From Paenibacillus sp. (lineage in GTDB: Bacteria; Bacillota; Bacilli; Paenibacillales; Paenibacillaceae): DNA of 64,000 nucleotides. The stretch lies in contig JAILZT010000004.1 of the NCBI GenBank assembly GCA_023512345.1, positions 306,339 to 370,338 of the forward strand. The letters run 5' to 3'. Positions within the stretch are counted from its first letter, which is position 1, and every line of letters begins with the position of its first letter. Below are positions 8,663 to 17,319 of this stretch, piece after piece. The position numbers were made by a program, and so were the translations under genes. Under the pieces are notes generated by a model. The model had not been told where the DNA came from, made no database searches, and saw nothing but the letters and a program-made list of their open reading frames with translations.

Positions 8663-11530
8663 ATGGCCGTAAGAACGACGATAGAAATATCAGGCGCAAA
8701 GCAGAATAATCTAAAGAACATTTCCATTGAAATTCCGAGGGATAAGTTAACGGTCATTACGGGGGTATCGGGCTCCGGGAAGTCTTCATTGGCTTTTGAT
8801 GTTATCTATGGGGAGGGGCAGAGACGGTTCTTGGATTCCATTTCGACCTTCGCGAAGAGCCGTATCAGCCAACTCAAAAAAGCAAAGGTGGACTATGTAC
8901 GCGGGCTGTCACCTGTTATCGCTATTGAACAGAAAAAAGGGAATAATAATCCACGGTCAACCGTTGGAACGGTTACGGACATTAATGATTATTTACGTCT
9001 ATTGTATTCCACAGCCGGTATCGGCAAGTGTCCGGAATGCAGCTATTCTCTTAGGCAGCTGTCTGCTGCCCAGATCGCTGAACGTATATCATCATTGCCG
9101 ACCGGGACGGTGGTAGAACTCCGAGCTCCCGTTTATAAGATATACGGTGAGGATTACAACTTTACTTTTCAGCAGCTGCGGGAGAAAGGTTATAAGAATC
9201 TGCTCGTAGATGGCGAGCCCTTTTCTCTAGCCGAAAAAAGAGAACTGGATGAAACTCAGGATTACCATATTGAGATGATCATCGATCGCTTCACACTGAA
9301 GAACAATACCTATATTCAACTGACCAAATCCATAGAAGCAGCTATGCTGGCACTGGAAGAGGATATTATGATTAAGGTAGAAGTTGTTGATGGTGTGGAT
9401 GTTTCTTTTTACCAAGACTTTGGGTGTCCGGAGCATCATTTCTTCCTATGTGATATGCAGCCCTTTCATTTCTCGTTCAACTCACCTGCAAGCGCCTGCC
9501 ATACTTGTCTAGGGGTTGGGAAGTCTTATGTGGTCGAGCCTCGCTTCCTGGTGGTTGCACCGGAAAAAAGCATTAATAAAGGCGCACTCAAAAATACGGT
9601 CTTCAGCCCTGCCGGGAAGGACAGTTACAGGTCCGTGTTAATGTACAGCTTGTCTCAAAAGTATAATTTTAGCATGGACACACCCTTTAGCGATCTTCCC
9701 AATTCCATTCATGATATTCTTTTTTACGGAACTAAAGGCGAGGTTCTTCCTATGCTTCAGCCTCCCAATTCTACCAAGAAGAACTGGATGATCGGGCGAG
9801 ATCGGCCCTTCTGGGGTTTCGTGCATGAAATGGAAAGCTGGTACAAGCATTACATAAGGAAGTCCTCCACAACAGAAGCCTTCGAACCGACTTTTATTAA
9901 GGACTGCATGATCGAGAAAATATGTCCCGAATGTCATGGCGCTAGAGTCAAAAAGCAACGGCTCCAAGTTACATTGGGAGGGGAGAATATTGATCAGCTA
10001 TGCAGAAAACAGCTGCCTGAGCTGCTTCAAACTCTTGAATCATTGACTTTTAATGAAGAAGTTCAGGATGTAGCTTTCTCTATTATTCAAGAGATTCGGT
10101 CAAGAATTTCCCTATTGATTGATATTGGGCTTCATTATATCAGTCTCAACCGAAGAAGTGATAGTATTTCGGGCGGGGAGATGCAGCGTATTAAAATGTC
10201 CACCCAGATTAGCAGTGAGCTGATGGGGATGTTATACGTTATGGATGAGCCTAGCATTGGCCTTCATCCCCGGGATTCGAGTCGGGTTATTGATACAATG
10301 AAGAAGCTCCGTGATATCGGCAATACCGTGATCGTTGTTGAGCATGATATGGATACGATACGCTGCGCTGATCATATTATCGAAATCGGTCCGGGTCCTG
10401 GTATTCATGGCGGCAGTATTGTCGCATGCGGTAAACTGGAAGACATTATGAATGAGCCCAAGTCCGTTACGGGTCATTATTTATCGGGGAAAGCCCAAAT
10501 CCCTGTTCCTAAAAAGCGGAGGGGTGTGGGGGATGATTTTTTAACCATCCAAGGGGCTCGGGAGAATAACCTGAAGAACGTTGATCTAGATATTCCATTA
10601 GGTTTATTTATCTGCATTACTGGGGTATCCGGTTCGGGGAAGAGCTCGTTGATTAACGAAATCCTCTTCAAGCAGTTGAAAATAGACATGACTTCTGCCC
10701 GTATAGTCTCGGGTGACCATGACTTTCTCTTCGGTGCAGGCCTGCTGAACAATGTTATTAATATCGATCAGGCACCTATCGGGAGAAACAGTAAATCTAA
10801 TCCTGCGACCTATATTGGGCTTTATGATAAAATCCGCGATCTGTTTGCCATGCAACCGGAGGCCATCGACCGGGGTTACCAAGCCATAGATTTCAGCTTA
10901 ACCCATGCGGGAGGTACCCGCTGTGAACAATGCGCAGGAGACGGAATCATAGTGACCAACCTGCAGTTTATGGCAGATATCGAAACCATCTGTCCTGTGT
11001 GTAAAGGAATGCGTTTCTCGGAAGAAGGCCTTGAAATTAAAGTTAAAGAAAGAAGTATAGCTGATGTACTTGAGATGACAGTGGAAGAAGCTGCTGAGTT
11101 CTTCATAGACCACAAGTATCTAAGGCATAAGCTAGAGATTATGGATGAACTGGGACTTGGATATATGCGGTTAGGTCAAAGCTCGACCACTCTGTCCGGT
11201 GGTGAAGCGCAAAGAGTGAAGCTGGCCTACGAGCTGTCCAAGATCAAGAAGGGAGCTCATAACCTGTATATCCTTGATGAGCCTACCACAGGACTGCATC
11301 TGTCGGATATTCAAAAGCTGCTGCTCTCTCTTAACAAGCTGGTAGATAAGGGTCATACTGTCATCGTCGTCGAGCATCACTTGGATGTTATGAAGTCCGC
11401 CGATTATATCATCGATATAGGACCGGAAGGCGGCCATCAGGGCGGGTACGTCGTTGCGGAAGGTACACCAGAGCAAATTGCCAAAGTGGAGACTTCCCAT
11501 ACCGGGATGTACCTCCGTACCGTTCTTTAA
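8663..11530 (+). CDS. UvrA-like ABC ATPase (excinuclease subunit A paralogue)
   Basis: A ~955-residue UvrA-family protein with two ABC ATPase units. There are two identical P-loops (GVSGSGKSSL, near residues 30 and 645). Two signature/Walker B blocks follow (SISGGEMQRIKMSTQI with YVMDEPSIGLH; TLSGGEAQRVKLAYEL with YILDEPTTGLH). CxxC zinc pairs are visible (CPEC, CHTC, CPEC, CEQC, CPVC). Canonical UvrA scans DNA for damage with UvrB. This diverged copy may instead protect against DNA-binding drugs, as Streptomyces self-resistance UvrA paralogues do (inference). The ATG at 8663 has AAAGGAG at 8649-8655. An in-frame ATG at 8636 abuts the previous stop but lacks a ribosome site. Confidence 0.88.
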   Translation: MAVRTTIEISGAKQNNLKNISIEIPRDKLTVITGVSGSGKSSLAFDVIYGEGQRRFLDSISTFAKSRISQLKKAKVDYVRGLSPVIAIEQKKGNNNPRSTVGTVTDINDYLRLLYSTAGIGKCPECSYSLRQLSAAQIAERISSLPTGTVVELRAPVYKIYGEDYNFTFQQLREKGYKNLLVDGEPFSLAEKRELDETQDYHIEMIIDRFTLKNNTYIQLTKSIEAAMLALEEDIMIKVEVVDGVDVSFYQDFGCPEHHFFLCDMQPFHFSFNSPASACHTCLGVGKSYVVEPRFLVVAPEKSINKGALKNTVFSPAGKDSYRSVLMYSLSQKYNFSMDTPFSDLPNSIHDILFYGTKGEVLPMLQPPNSTKKNWMIGRDRPFWGFVHEMESWYKHYIRKSSTTEAFEPTFIKDCMIEKICPECHGARVKKQRLQVTLGGENIDQLCRKQLPELLQTLESLTFNEEVQDVAFSIIQEIRSRISLLIDIGLHYISLNRRSDSISGGEMQRIKMSTQISSELMGMLYVMDEPSIGLHPRDSSRVIDTMKKLRDIGNTVIVVEHDMDTIRCADHIIEIGPGPGIHGGSIVACGKLEDIMNEPKSVTGHYLSGKAQIPVPKKRRGVGDDFLTIQGARENNLKNVDLDIPLGLFICITGVSGSGKSSLINEILFKQLKIDMTSARIVSGDHDFLFGAGLLNNVINIDQAPIGRNSKSNPATYIGLYDKIRDLFAMQPEAIDRGYQAIDFSLTHAGGTRCEQCAGDGIIVTNLQFMADIETICPVCKGMRFSEEGLEIKVKERSIADVLEMTVEEAAEFFIDHKYLRHKLEIMDELGLGYMRLGQSSTTLSGGEAQRVKLAYELSKIKKGAHNLYILDEPTTGLHLSDIQKLLLSLNKLVDKGHTVIVVEHHLDVMKSADYIIDIGPEGGHQGGYVVAEGTPEQIAKVETSHTGMYLRTVL

Positions 11531-11540
11531 GTCCCATGAG

Positions 11541-11590
11541 AAAAACCGCTAAACACACTTATCAAAGTTGAAGTGTTTGGCGGTTTTTTT
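11541..11590 (+). terminator. strong rho-independent terminator
   Basis: AAAAACCGCTAAACAC pairs with GTGTTTGGCGGTTTTT (G-T tolerated), followed by a T run. It ends the nucleotidyltransferase-UvrA operon. Confidence 0.9.
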
Positions 11591-11718
11591 GTGGGAAATA
11601 ACTCAATTCATCTAACTTGAACAAGAAAATTATTCAACAAGGCGGTATTCCATTGAATTCCCCCTCATTCCTGCTTATAATATAAACGATAAAATACAGA
11701 AAAAAAGGTGTCTATTAA

Positions 11719-13275
11719 ATGAGCATATTAAATGTTGAAGCATTAAGTCATGGCTTTGGGGATCGTGCGATCTTTAAGGATGTGTCGTTCCGCCTGCTCA
11801 AGGGTGAGCATATCGGGTTGATCGGTGCGAACGGCGAAGGTAAATCCACGTTTATGAACATTGTTACAGGGAAGCTTCAGCCTGACGAAGGTAAGGTTGA
11901 ATGGTCCAAGCGGGTACGTGTTGGTTACCTTGATCAGCATGCGGTCTTAACCCAAGGGTTAACGATTCAGGATGTATTGCGTGGTGCATTCCAATACTTG
12001 TTTGATCTTGAGCAAGAAATGAACGATATGTACGGCCGGATGGGTGATGTTACTCCGGAAGAATTGGAGAAAATGCTTGAGGAAGTAGGCACGATCCAAG
12101 ATACCCTGACAAGTCAGGATTTCTATATGATCGATGCGAAGGTGCAGGAGACCGCACGCGGATTGGGAATTACGGACATAGGACTGGACCGAGATGTATC
12201 CGAGCTAAGCGGGGGACAGCGCACGAAGATATTGCTAGCCAAGCTGCTGCTGGAGAAACCCGACATTCTGCTCCTCGATGAGCCTACGAACTATTTGGAC
12301 GAGCAGCATATTGAATGGCTGAAGCGTTATCTTCAGGAGTATGAGAATGCATTCATCCTTATCTCACATGACATTCCATTCCTGAACAACGTAATCAACC
12401 TGATCTACCATATGGAAAACCTGAAGCTTTCCCGTTATGTCGGCGATTATAGTCAATTCCAGCAGGTCTATGAAATGCGCAAGCAGCAGCTTGAATCAGC
12501 CTTTAATCGTCAGCAGCAGGAAATTGCTGAGTTGAAGGACTTTGTTGCCCGTAATAAGGCCAGCGTGGCTACCCGCAATATGGCGATGTCCAGACAGAAG
12601 AAACTCGACAAGATGGAAATCATCGAAATGTCAAAAGAGAAGCCTAAGCCACAGTTTAATTTCAAGGATGGCAAAACGGCAGGCAAAGTTATTTTTGAAG
12701 CCAAGGGACTGGTTATCGGGTATGAAGAACCTCTGTCCCGGCCTCTGGATTTACTGATGGAACGTGGTCAAAGAGTAGCTCTTGTTGGTGCGAACGGAAT
12801 CGGGAAGACAACCTTGCTGCGTAGTATTTTGGGCGAAATCCCGGCATTGTCTGGTTCGGTAGAGCTTGGATACCATCAGGAGATCGGTTATTTCGAGCAG
12901 GAATCGAAGGAAGGAAAGAACAACACCTGTATAGAAGAAATATGGGATACGTTCCCTTCCATGTCTCAATTCGAGGTACGTGCAGCACTGGCGAAATGCG
13001 GACTCACCACGAAACACATTGAGAGTAAAATTTCAGTTCTCAGTGGTGGAGAGAAAGCCAAGGTACGTCTGTGCAAGCTCATTAACCGCGAGACCAATCT
13101 TCTTGTGCTGGATGAGCCTACGAACCATTTGGATGTGGATGCGAAGGAAGAGCTCAAGCGCGCTCTGAAAGCCTACAAAGGAAGCATACTGTTAATTTCC
13201 CACGAACCGGAATTTTATCGTGATATTGCCACAGATATTTGGAATTGTGAATCCTGGACGACGAAGATATTCTAA
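11719..13275 (+). CDS. ABC-F family ATPase (ribosome-associated)
   Basis: A 518-residue protein with two ABC ATPase domains and no membrane segment. Domain 1 has Walker A GANGEGKST, signature LSGGQRTKILLAKLLL and Walker B LLLDEPTNYLD. Domain 2 has GANGIGKTT, LSGGEKAKVRLCKL and LVLDEPTNHLD. A charged helical linker (residues ~250-310, rich in Gln, Lys and Glu) lies between them. ABC-F proteins bind the ribosomal E site and either tune translation or dislodge antibiotics. Housekeeping (YbiT/YkpA-like) versus resistance type cannot be told from the linker. It is monocistronic between two terminators. Confidence 0.88.
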   Translation: MSILNVEALSHGFGDRAIFKDVSFRLLKGEHIGLIGANGEGKSTFMNIVTGKLQPDEGKVEWSKRVRVGYLDQHAVLTQGLTIQDVLRGAFQYLFDLEQEMNDMYGRMGDVTPEELEKMLEEVGTIQDTLTSQDFYMIDAKVQETARGLGITDIGLDRDVSELSGGQRTKILLAKLLLEKPDILLLDEPTNYLDEQHIEWLKRYLQEYENAFILISHDIPFLNNVINLIYHMENLKLSRYVGDYSQFQQVYEMRKQQLESAFNRQQQEIAELKDFVARNKASVATRNMAMSRQKKLDKMEIIEMSKEKPKPQFNFKDGKTAGKVIFEAKGLVIGYEEPLSRPLDLLMERGQRVALVGANGIGKTTLLRSILGEIPALSGSVELGYHQEIGYFEQESKEGKNNTCIEEIWDTFPSMSQFEVRAALAKCGLTTKHIESKISVLSGGEKAKVRLCKLINRETNLLVLDEPTNHLDVDAKEELKRALKAYKGSILLISHEPEFYRDIATDIWNCESWTTKIF

Positions 13276-13303
13276 TAAATCGTATACTAGTGTAAGGAAA
13301 CAG

Positions 13304-13344
13304 AAAAAAAGACCATCCGTTAAATTATACGGATGGTCTTTTTC
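13304..13344 (+). terminator. rho-independent terminator after the ABC-F gene
   Basis: AAAGACCATCCGT pairs with ACGGATGGTCTTT, with A-rich 5' and T-rich 3' flanks; it may work in both directions. Confidence 0.9.
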
Positions 13345-13383
13345 TAATATCGATGTAAGCATGGGTTGCTTGATCCTATGAAT

Positions 13384-13434
13384 TGATTCAATTGCACTTT
13401 TACATCACATTTAGCCAAATCCACTATCCTAAGG
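13384..13434. repeat. single copy of a ~51-bp intergenic repeat
   Basis: The stretch containing TTTTACATCACATTTAGCCA and AAATCCACTA matches, with about six changes, the tandem repeat at 25079-25160. Both are intergenic. Confidence 0.65.
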
Positions 13435-13470
13435 CATTTACCGTAGTAGTGCAGCTAACCGCTCCGCTGA

Positions 13471-15246
13471 TCAAGCTTCCATCTTCTGTGCCGTATAGAG
13501 CCGGTGATAGAGACCCCGCTGTGATATAAGCTCATCATGTGAGCCGCTTTCCGCAATGCCTTTGTTGGACACGTACATGATGCGGTCACAGTTTTTAACG
13601 GTGGAAAGCCGATGCGCGATAATGAAGGAGGTTCGTCCCTTAAGCAGTTCATTTAGGCCTTTCTGGAGCAAACGTTCGGTCTTCGCATCGATCGATGAAG
13701 TAGCCTCATCCAGGATGAGAATACGCGGATCAGCCAATAGCGTCCTTGCGAAAGAAATGAGCTGCCGCTGTCCTTGGGACAGCTTGGAGCCTCGCTCATT
13801 GACCTCAGTCAGGTAGCCTTGGTCAAATTCACGAATGAAGTCGTCCGCGCAAACCGCCTTCGCAGCAGCGATCACTTCCTCCTCGGTAGCATCCAGTCTG
13901 CCATAACGAATATTATCCAGAATCGTTCCAGAGAATATGAAGCTGTCCTGGAGCATAATCCCCATTTGGCTGCGAAGGGACTTGAGCGTGATCTGAGAGA
14001 TATCCTGTCCGTCAATAAGTATCCTGCCTTCGGTTACGTTATAAAAGCGTGAGATCAGATTGACGATTGTTGTTTTACCTGCCCCTGTCGGTCCCACTAG
14101 GGCAATACTTTGACCTGCCTTAATATTGAAGGAAATATTCTCTAAAATATTCACCCCTGGATCATAGGCGAAGGTTACGTTATCGAAGGTGACTTGGCCC
14201 TTAACGGGCAGAAGTTCCTCTGCATCCGGAATATCACTGACGGTAACCGGCTCATCCAGCGTTTCGAAAATACGCTCAAGGTAGGCAACGGCGTTGATAA
14301 AGTTATTGTATAGGTTAGAGAGGTTCAAAATCGGCTGCCAGAAGCGAGCGGCATAGCTGCTCATCGCCAGAATGACACCCAGTGTTGCTTCCTTGGGATC
14401 CAGTGTCAACAGACCCACAAGCAAGATCAATGCCGTAACGATGGTAGACAAGTTGTCGACCGAAAAGGGGATAAGCATGTTGTAATTGAGTGCCTTTAAC
14501 CACTCCTTGCGGAAATTGCCGGCAAGACGGGTGAAGATTCCTTCATTATGCTGTTCACGCGAGAAGATTTGCGTCACGCCAATGCCGCTGATGCTTTCCT
14601 GCAAATAGGCGTTGAGATTAGAACTCTTGTTGGACACCGCCTGCCATGCGCGACGTTGCCGGGTTTTGATTAGCAGCATGATGCCTAAGAAAATCGGCAG
14701 TCCTGCTAGGATGATTAACGAGAGTCGTACATCCACTGCGAACATAAAAGCGGCAATAAAGATTAAATTAACGATTTCCAAGATGAAGTTAATAATTCCG
14801 TTGGATAACACATCCGAAACCGAATTGACGTAATTTACGACTCGGATCAGAATCTTGCCCTGCGGGCGGTCATCGTAATATTTAAAAGGAAGTTTTTGCA
14901 AATGTTTGAATAAATCCGTGCGGATTTCAAAGATAATGTCTTGCCCCACACTTGTCATGATGCGCGAGCGGATGGTGGCCAGAATTACGCTGACGACTAT
15001 GGTTAGAAGCATCAGTAATGACCAGCCGAGCAGAGGCAGTTTTGCCTTCGCGGGTATGGTCACATCGATCACATGCTGCATGATAAGTGGTGCTGATAGC
15101 GCAATGGCTGCCGAAAAAGCACTGAGCACAAACGCAACAATCATGGGTGTTTTCTTCCGCCTAATGTAAACCATCGCACGCCGGAAGTGTCTGATATCAA
15201 AGGGGGTTTCCAGGTTCTCGTCGACGTCGAATTTATTCCTTGCCAT
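13471..15246 (-). CDS. heterodimeric ABC exporter subunit with catalytic NBD
   Basis: A 591-residue half-transporter: a six-helix membrane domain (residues ~30-320) then an ATPase. It keeps the catalytic Walker B Glu (LILDEATSSID) and the switch His (IIAHRLST), but its own signature is altered (KLSQGQRQ). In heterodimers of the YheIH, BmrCD or TmrAB kind, one ATP site is degenerate. Here the working site would join this subunit's Walker A/B with the partner's intact LSGGQ. It is the second gene of the pair, overlapping its partner by 14 bp. Drug or lipid export is likely, substrate unknown. Confidence 0.9.
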   Translation of the reverse strand: MARNKFDVDENLETPFDIRHFRRAMVYIRRKKTPMIVAFVLSAFSAAIALSAPLIMQHVIDVTIPAKAKLPLLGWSLLMLLTIVVSVILATIRSRIMTSVGQDIIFEIRTDLFKHLQKLPFKYYDDRPQGKILIRVVNYVNSVSDVLSNGIINFILEIVNLIFIAAFMFAVDVRLSLIILAGLPIFLGIMLLIKTRQRRAWQAVSNKSSNLNAYLQESISGIGVTQIFSREQHNEGIFTRLAGNFRKEWLKALNYNMLIPFSVDNLSTIVTALILLVGLLTLDPKEATLGVILAMSSYAARFWQPILNLSNLYNNFINAVAYLERIFETLDEPVTVSDIPDAEELLPVKGQVTFDNVTFAYDPGVNILENISFNIKAGQSIALVGPTGAGKTTIVNLISRFYNVTEGRILIDGQDISQITLKSLRSQMGIMLQDSFIFSGTILDNIRYGRLDATEEEVIAAAKAVCADDFIREFDQGYLTEVNERGSKLSQGQRQLISFARTLLADPRILILDEATSSIDAKTERLLQKGLNELLKGRTSFIIAHRLSTVKNCDRIMYVSNKGIAESGSHDELISQRGLYHRLYTAQKMEA

Positions 15247-17008
15247 TTGCGATCACCTGCCTTCCAATACCTTCGTTCTGCAGCTTAAACACTTCGTAGT
15301 AATAACCCCGCTGTGCCAACAGTTCAGCATGCGTGCCTTCTTCAATCAGCCGGCCACCGTCTAGGATAAGGATACGGTCGGCCTCTGCGGTGGTAGACAC
15401 CCGCTGGGCGATGATGAGCTTCGTGCAAGGATAATCCAGCTCGCGCAGACTCTGCTGAATATGCTCCTCAGTCTCAAGATCGACAGCAGAGGTTGTATCA
15501 TCCAAAATTAGGATGGGACGGCTTACCGCCAGGGCACGCGCTAACGCAATGCGCTGCTTTTGTCCTCCTGATAGGCCGACTCCCCGTTCCCCGATAACGG
15601 TATCATACCCCTCGGGCATCCGGGAAATGAAATCGTGGGCGGCCGCGAGATCGGCATATCCCATCACTTGTTCCTCTGGAAGTTCGGGGTCGCCATAGGC
15701 AATGTTACCGTCGATAGTATCGGAGAACAAGAGCACGTCTTGAGTGGCCATGCCGATATTGCCGCGGAGTTCATCAAGCTCCAATTCACGTACGTCAATG
15801 CCGTCTACCAGAACCCGTCCTTCTGTTACATCATAGAAACGGGGAATCAGATTCATGAGTGTTGTTTTGCCCGATCCGGTCGAGCCCATGATTGCAATGG
15901 TTTCCCCAGGTTCAACTGTAAAGCTGACATCGTCCAATACTGTAGCGTTGTCATATTTGAAGCGGACATGCTCAAACGTGATGCGTCCTTCATAACGTCG
16001 TTTGGTAATGGGGTTATGCATATTAACAATAGTGGGACTGGCGTAATAGATCTCTACGATTTTGGTCAGGCTGGCAAAAAAACGCTGAATGTCGTTGATA
16101 ATAATGCCGATGTTACGCATGGGATTTGATATGGCCCAGATCAGAGAAGAGAACGCGGCGAATTCACCAAAGGTGATTCGGCCATTCATAAGGAACAACC
16201 CGCCGGCCAACATCAGGATGACATTGAACCCCTGTGCTAAGGTTTCAAGATAAGGAAAGTAATCGAGCCATACGAGTGCGGCTTTTTTGTTAGCTGTCGA
16301 ATAATTGATGTTCTTTTCTGAGAACTTCTCAATCTCATATTCCTCGCGGGCGAAAGCTTTAACCACACGATTTCCTGAGATATTCTCCTGTGCAGTTGTG
16401 TTGAGCTGGGACAACCGTTCGCGCAGGTCCACATACATAGGGCGGACGTGTTTCGCAAATATGTAGGCTACGATAAAAATCAGCGGAGATAGAGTAAGCA
16501 TCCACAACGTCAGTTCGGTATCAATGGTGAAAAAATAGATAACAGCAGCAGCGAAAATCGTTAAGGATTCGATGATCGTTTTGAAAATCCAGGCCATGGA
16601 GTGACGAACCATGTCCAGATCGCCTGTCATCTTGGTCATAAGATCGCCGGTACGGTTATGATCGTAATATTCCCTGTCTTGTCCCTGAATCTTGTTGTAG
16701 AGATAAATGCGGATGCGATATAGCATGTTTTGCGAGGAGCGCTCGTACTGCATAGTTGTCACATAAGCCAACCCCGTGCGAAGCAAGGAAAAGCCGATCA
16801 TACCCAGGCAGAGCGCGATCAAGAGTCCCCGTTCTTGAGTCAGATTCTGTGCAGCATTGTCACCGGCGATGAACGTATCGACAATGCGCTGACTGATGTA
16901 CGGATTCACGATCGTAAGACTTGAGCCCACCACAGAGAGACAGAGAGCCACAATATAACGTGTTCTGTTTCCCTTCAGATTTTGCCATAGCCATTTAAGT
17001 TCGAACAT
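15233..17008 (-). CDS. heterodimeric ABC exporter subunit with degenerate NBD
   Basis: A 591-residue half-transporter, first gene of the exporter pair. Walker A is GSTGSGKTT and the signature is intact (LSGGQKQR). The catalytic Glu is replaced by Asp (LILDDTTSAVD) and the switch His by Gln (IIAQRVST). These changes complement the partner's altered signature, so the two chains should form one hydrolysing and one non-hydrolysing site. It is divergent from the SLH beta-lactamase-like gene. The 311-bp gap carries a Bce-like operator that could serve either side. Confidence 0.9.
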   Translation of the reverse strand: MFELKWLWQNLKGNRTRYIVALCLSVVGSSLTIVNPYISQRIVDTFIAGDNAAQNLTQERGLLIALCLGMIGFSLLRTGLAYVTTMQYERSSQNMLYRIRIYLYNKIQGQDREYYDHNRTGDLMTKMTGDLDMVRHSMAWIFKTIIESLTIFAAAVIYFFTIDTELTLWMLTLSPLIFIVAYIFAKHVRPMYVDLRERLSQLNTTAQENISGNRVVKAFAREEYEIEKFSEKNINYSTANKKAALVWLDYFPYLETLAQGFNVILMLAGGLFLMNGRITFGEFAAFSSLIWAISNPMRNIGIIINDIQRFFASLTKIVEIYYASPTIVNMHNPITKRRYEGRITFEHVRFKYDNATVLDDVSFTVEPGETIAIMGSTGSGKTTLMNLIPRFYDVTEGRVLVDGIDVRELELDELRGNIGMATQDVLLFSDTIDGNIAYGDPELPEEQVMGYADLAAAHDFISRMPEGYDTVIGERGVGLSGGQKQRIALARALAVSRPILILDDTTSAVDLETEEHIQQSLRELDYPCTKLIIAQRVSTTAEADRILILDGGRLIEEGTHAELLAQRGYYYEVFKLQNEGIGRQVIANGKE

Positions 17009-17174
17009 CTGATCACCTGTTTCTGTTTGTTCTCCACTCTTCTATAAAAGAATGAATAAATCAAAGTGATTATAACATTTACTAGGGGCCAGGATCGGTT
17101 CTTGTAATATTTTCTTGTTACAATCGATTGAACTTTTAGCTGAGTAGTCCTGCACCGATTGAATTATCCCAACG

Positions 17175-17188
17175 TGACAACATTGTAA
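17175..17188 (+). promoter_or_regulatory. BceR-like operator box
   Basis: TGACAACATTGTAA fits the TNACA-N4-TGTAA pattern bound by BceR-type response regulators. It lies in the 311-bp gap (17009-17319) between the exporter pair and the SLH protein. The following CTCCTGCTTATCA recurs behind a similar box at 21231. Nothing else notable is seen in this gap. Confidence 0.55.
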
Positions 17189-17319
17189 CAATACACTCCT
17201 GCTTATCACCTCAATCGAACGACAGATCTTGATCCAAATCATACAATAAGTGTGTTGGATCGCCTGTACATCTGACTTGGGTTATTCCCGAATTTAAGGA
17301 AGCAAGGAGAGGATAGTAA

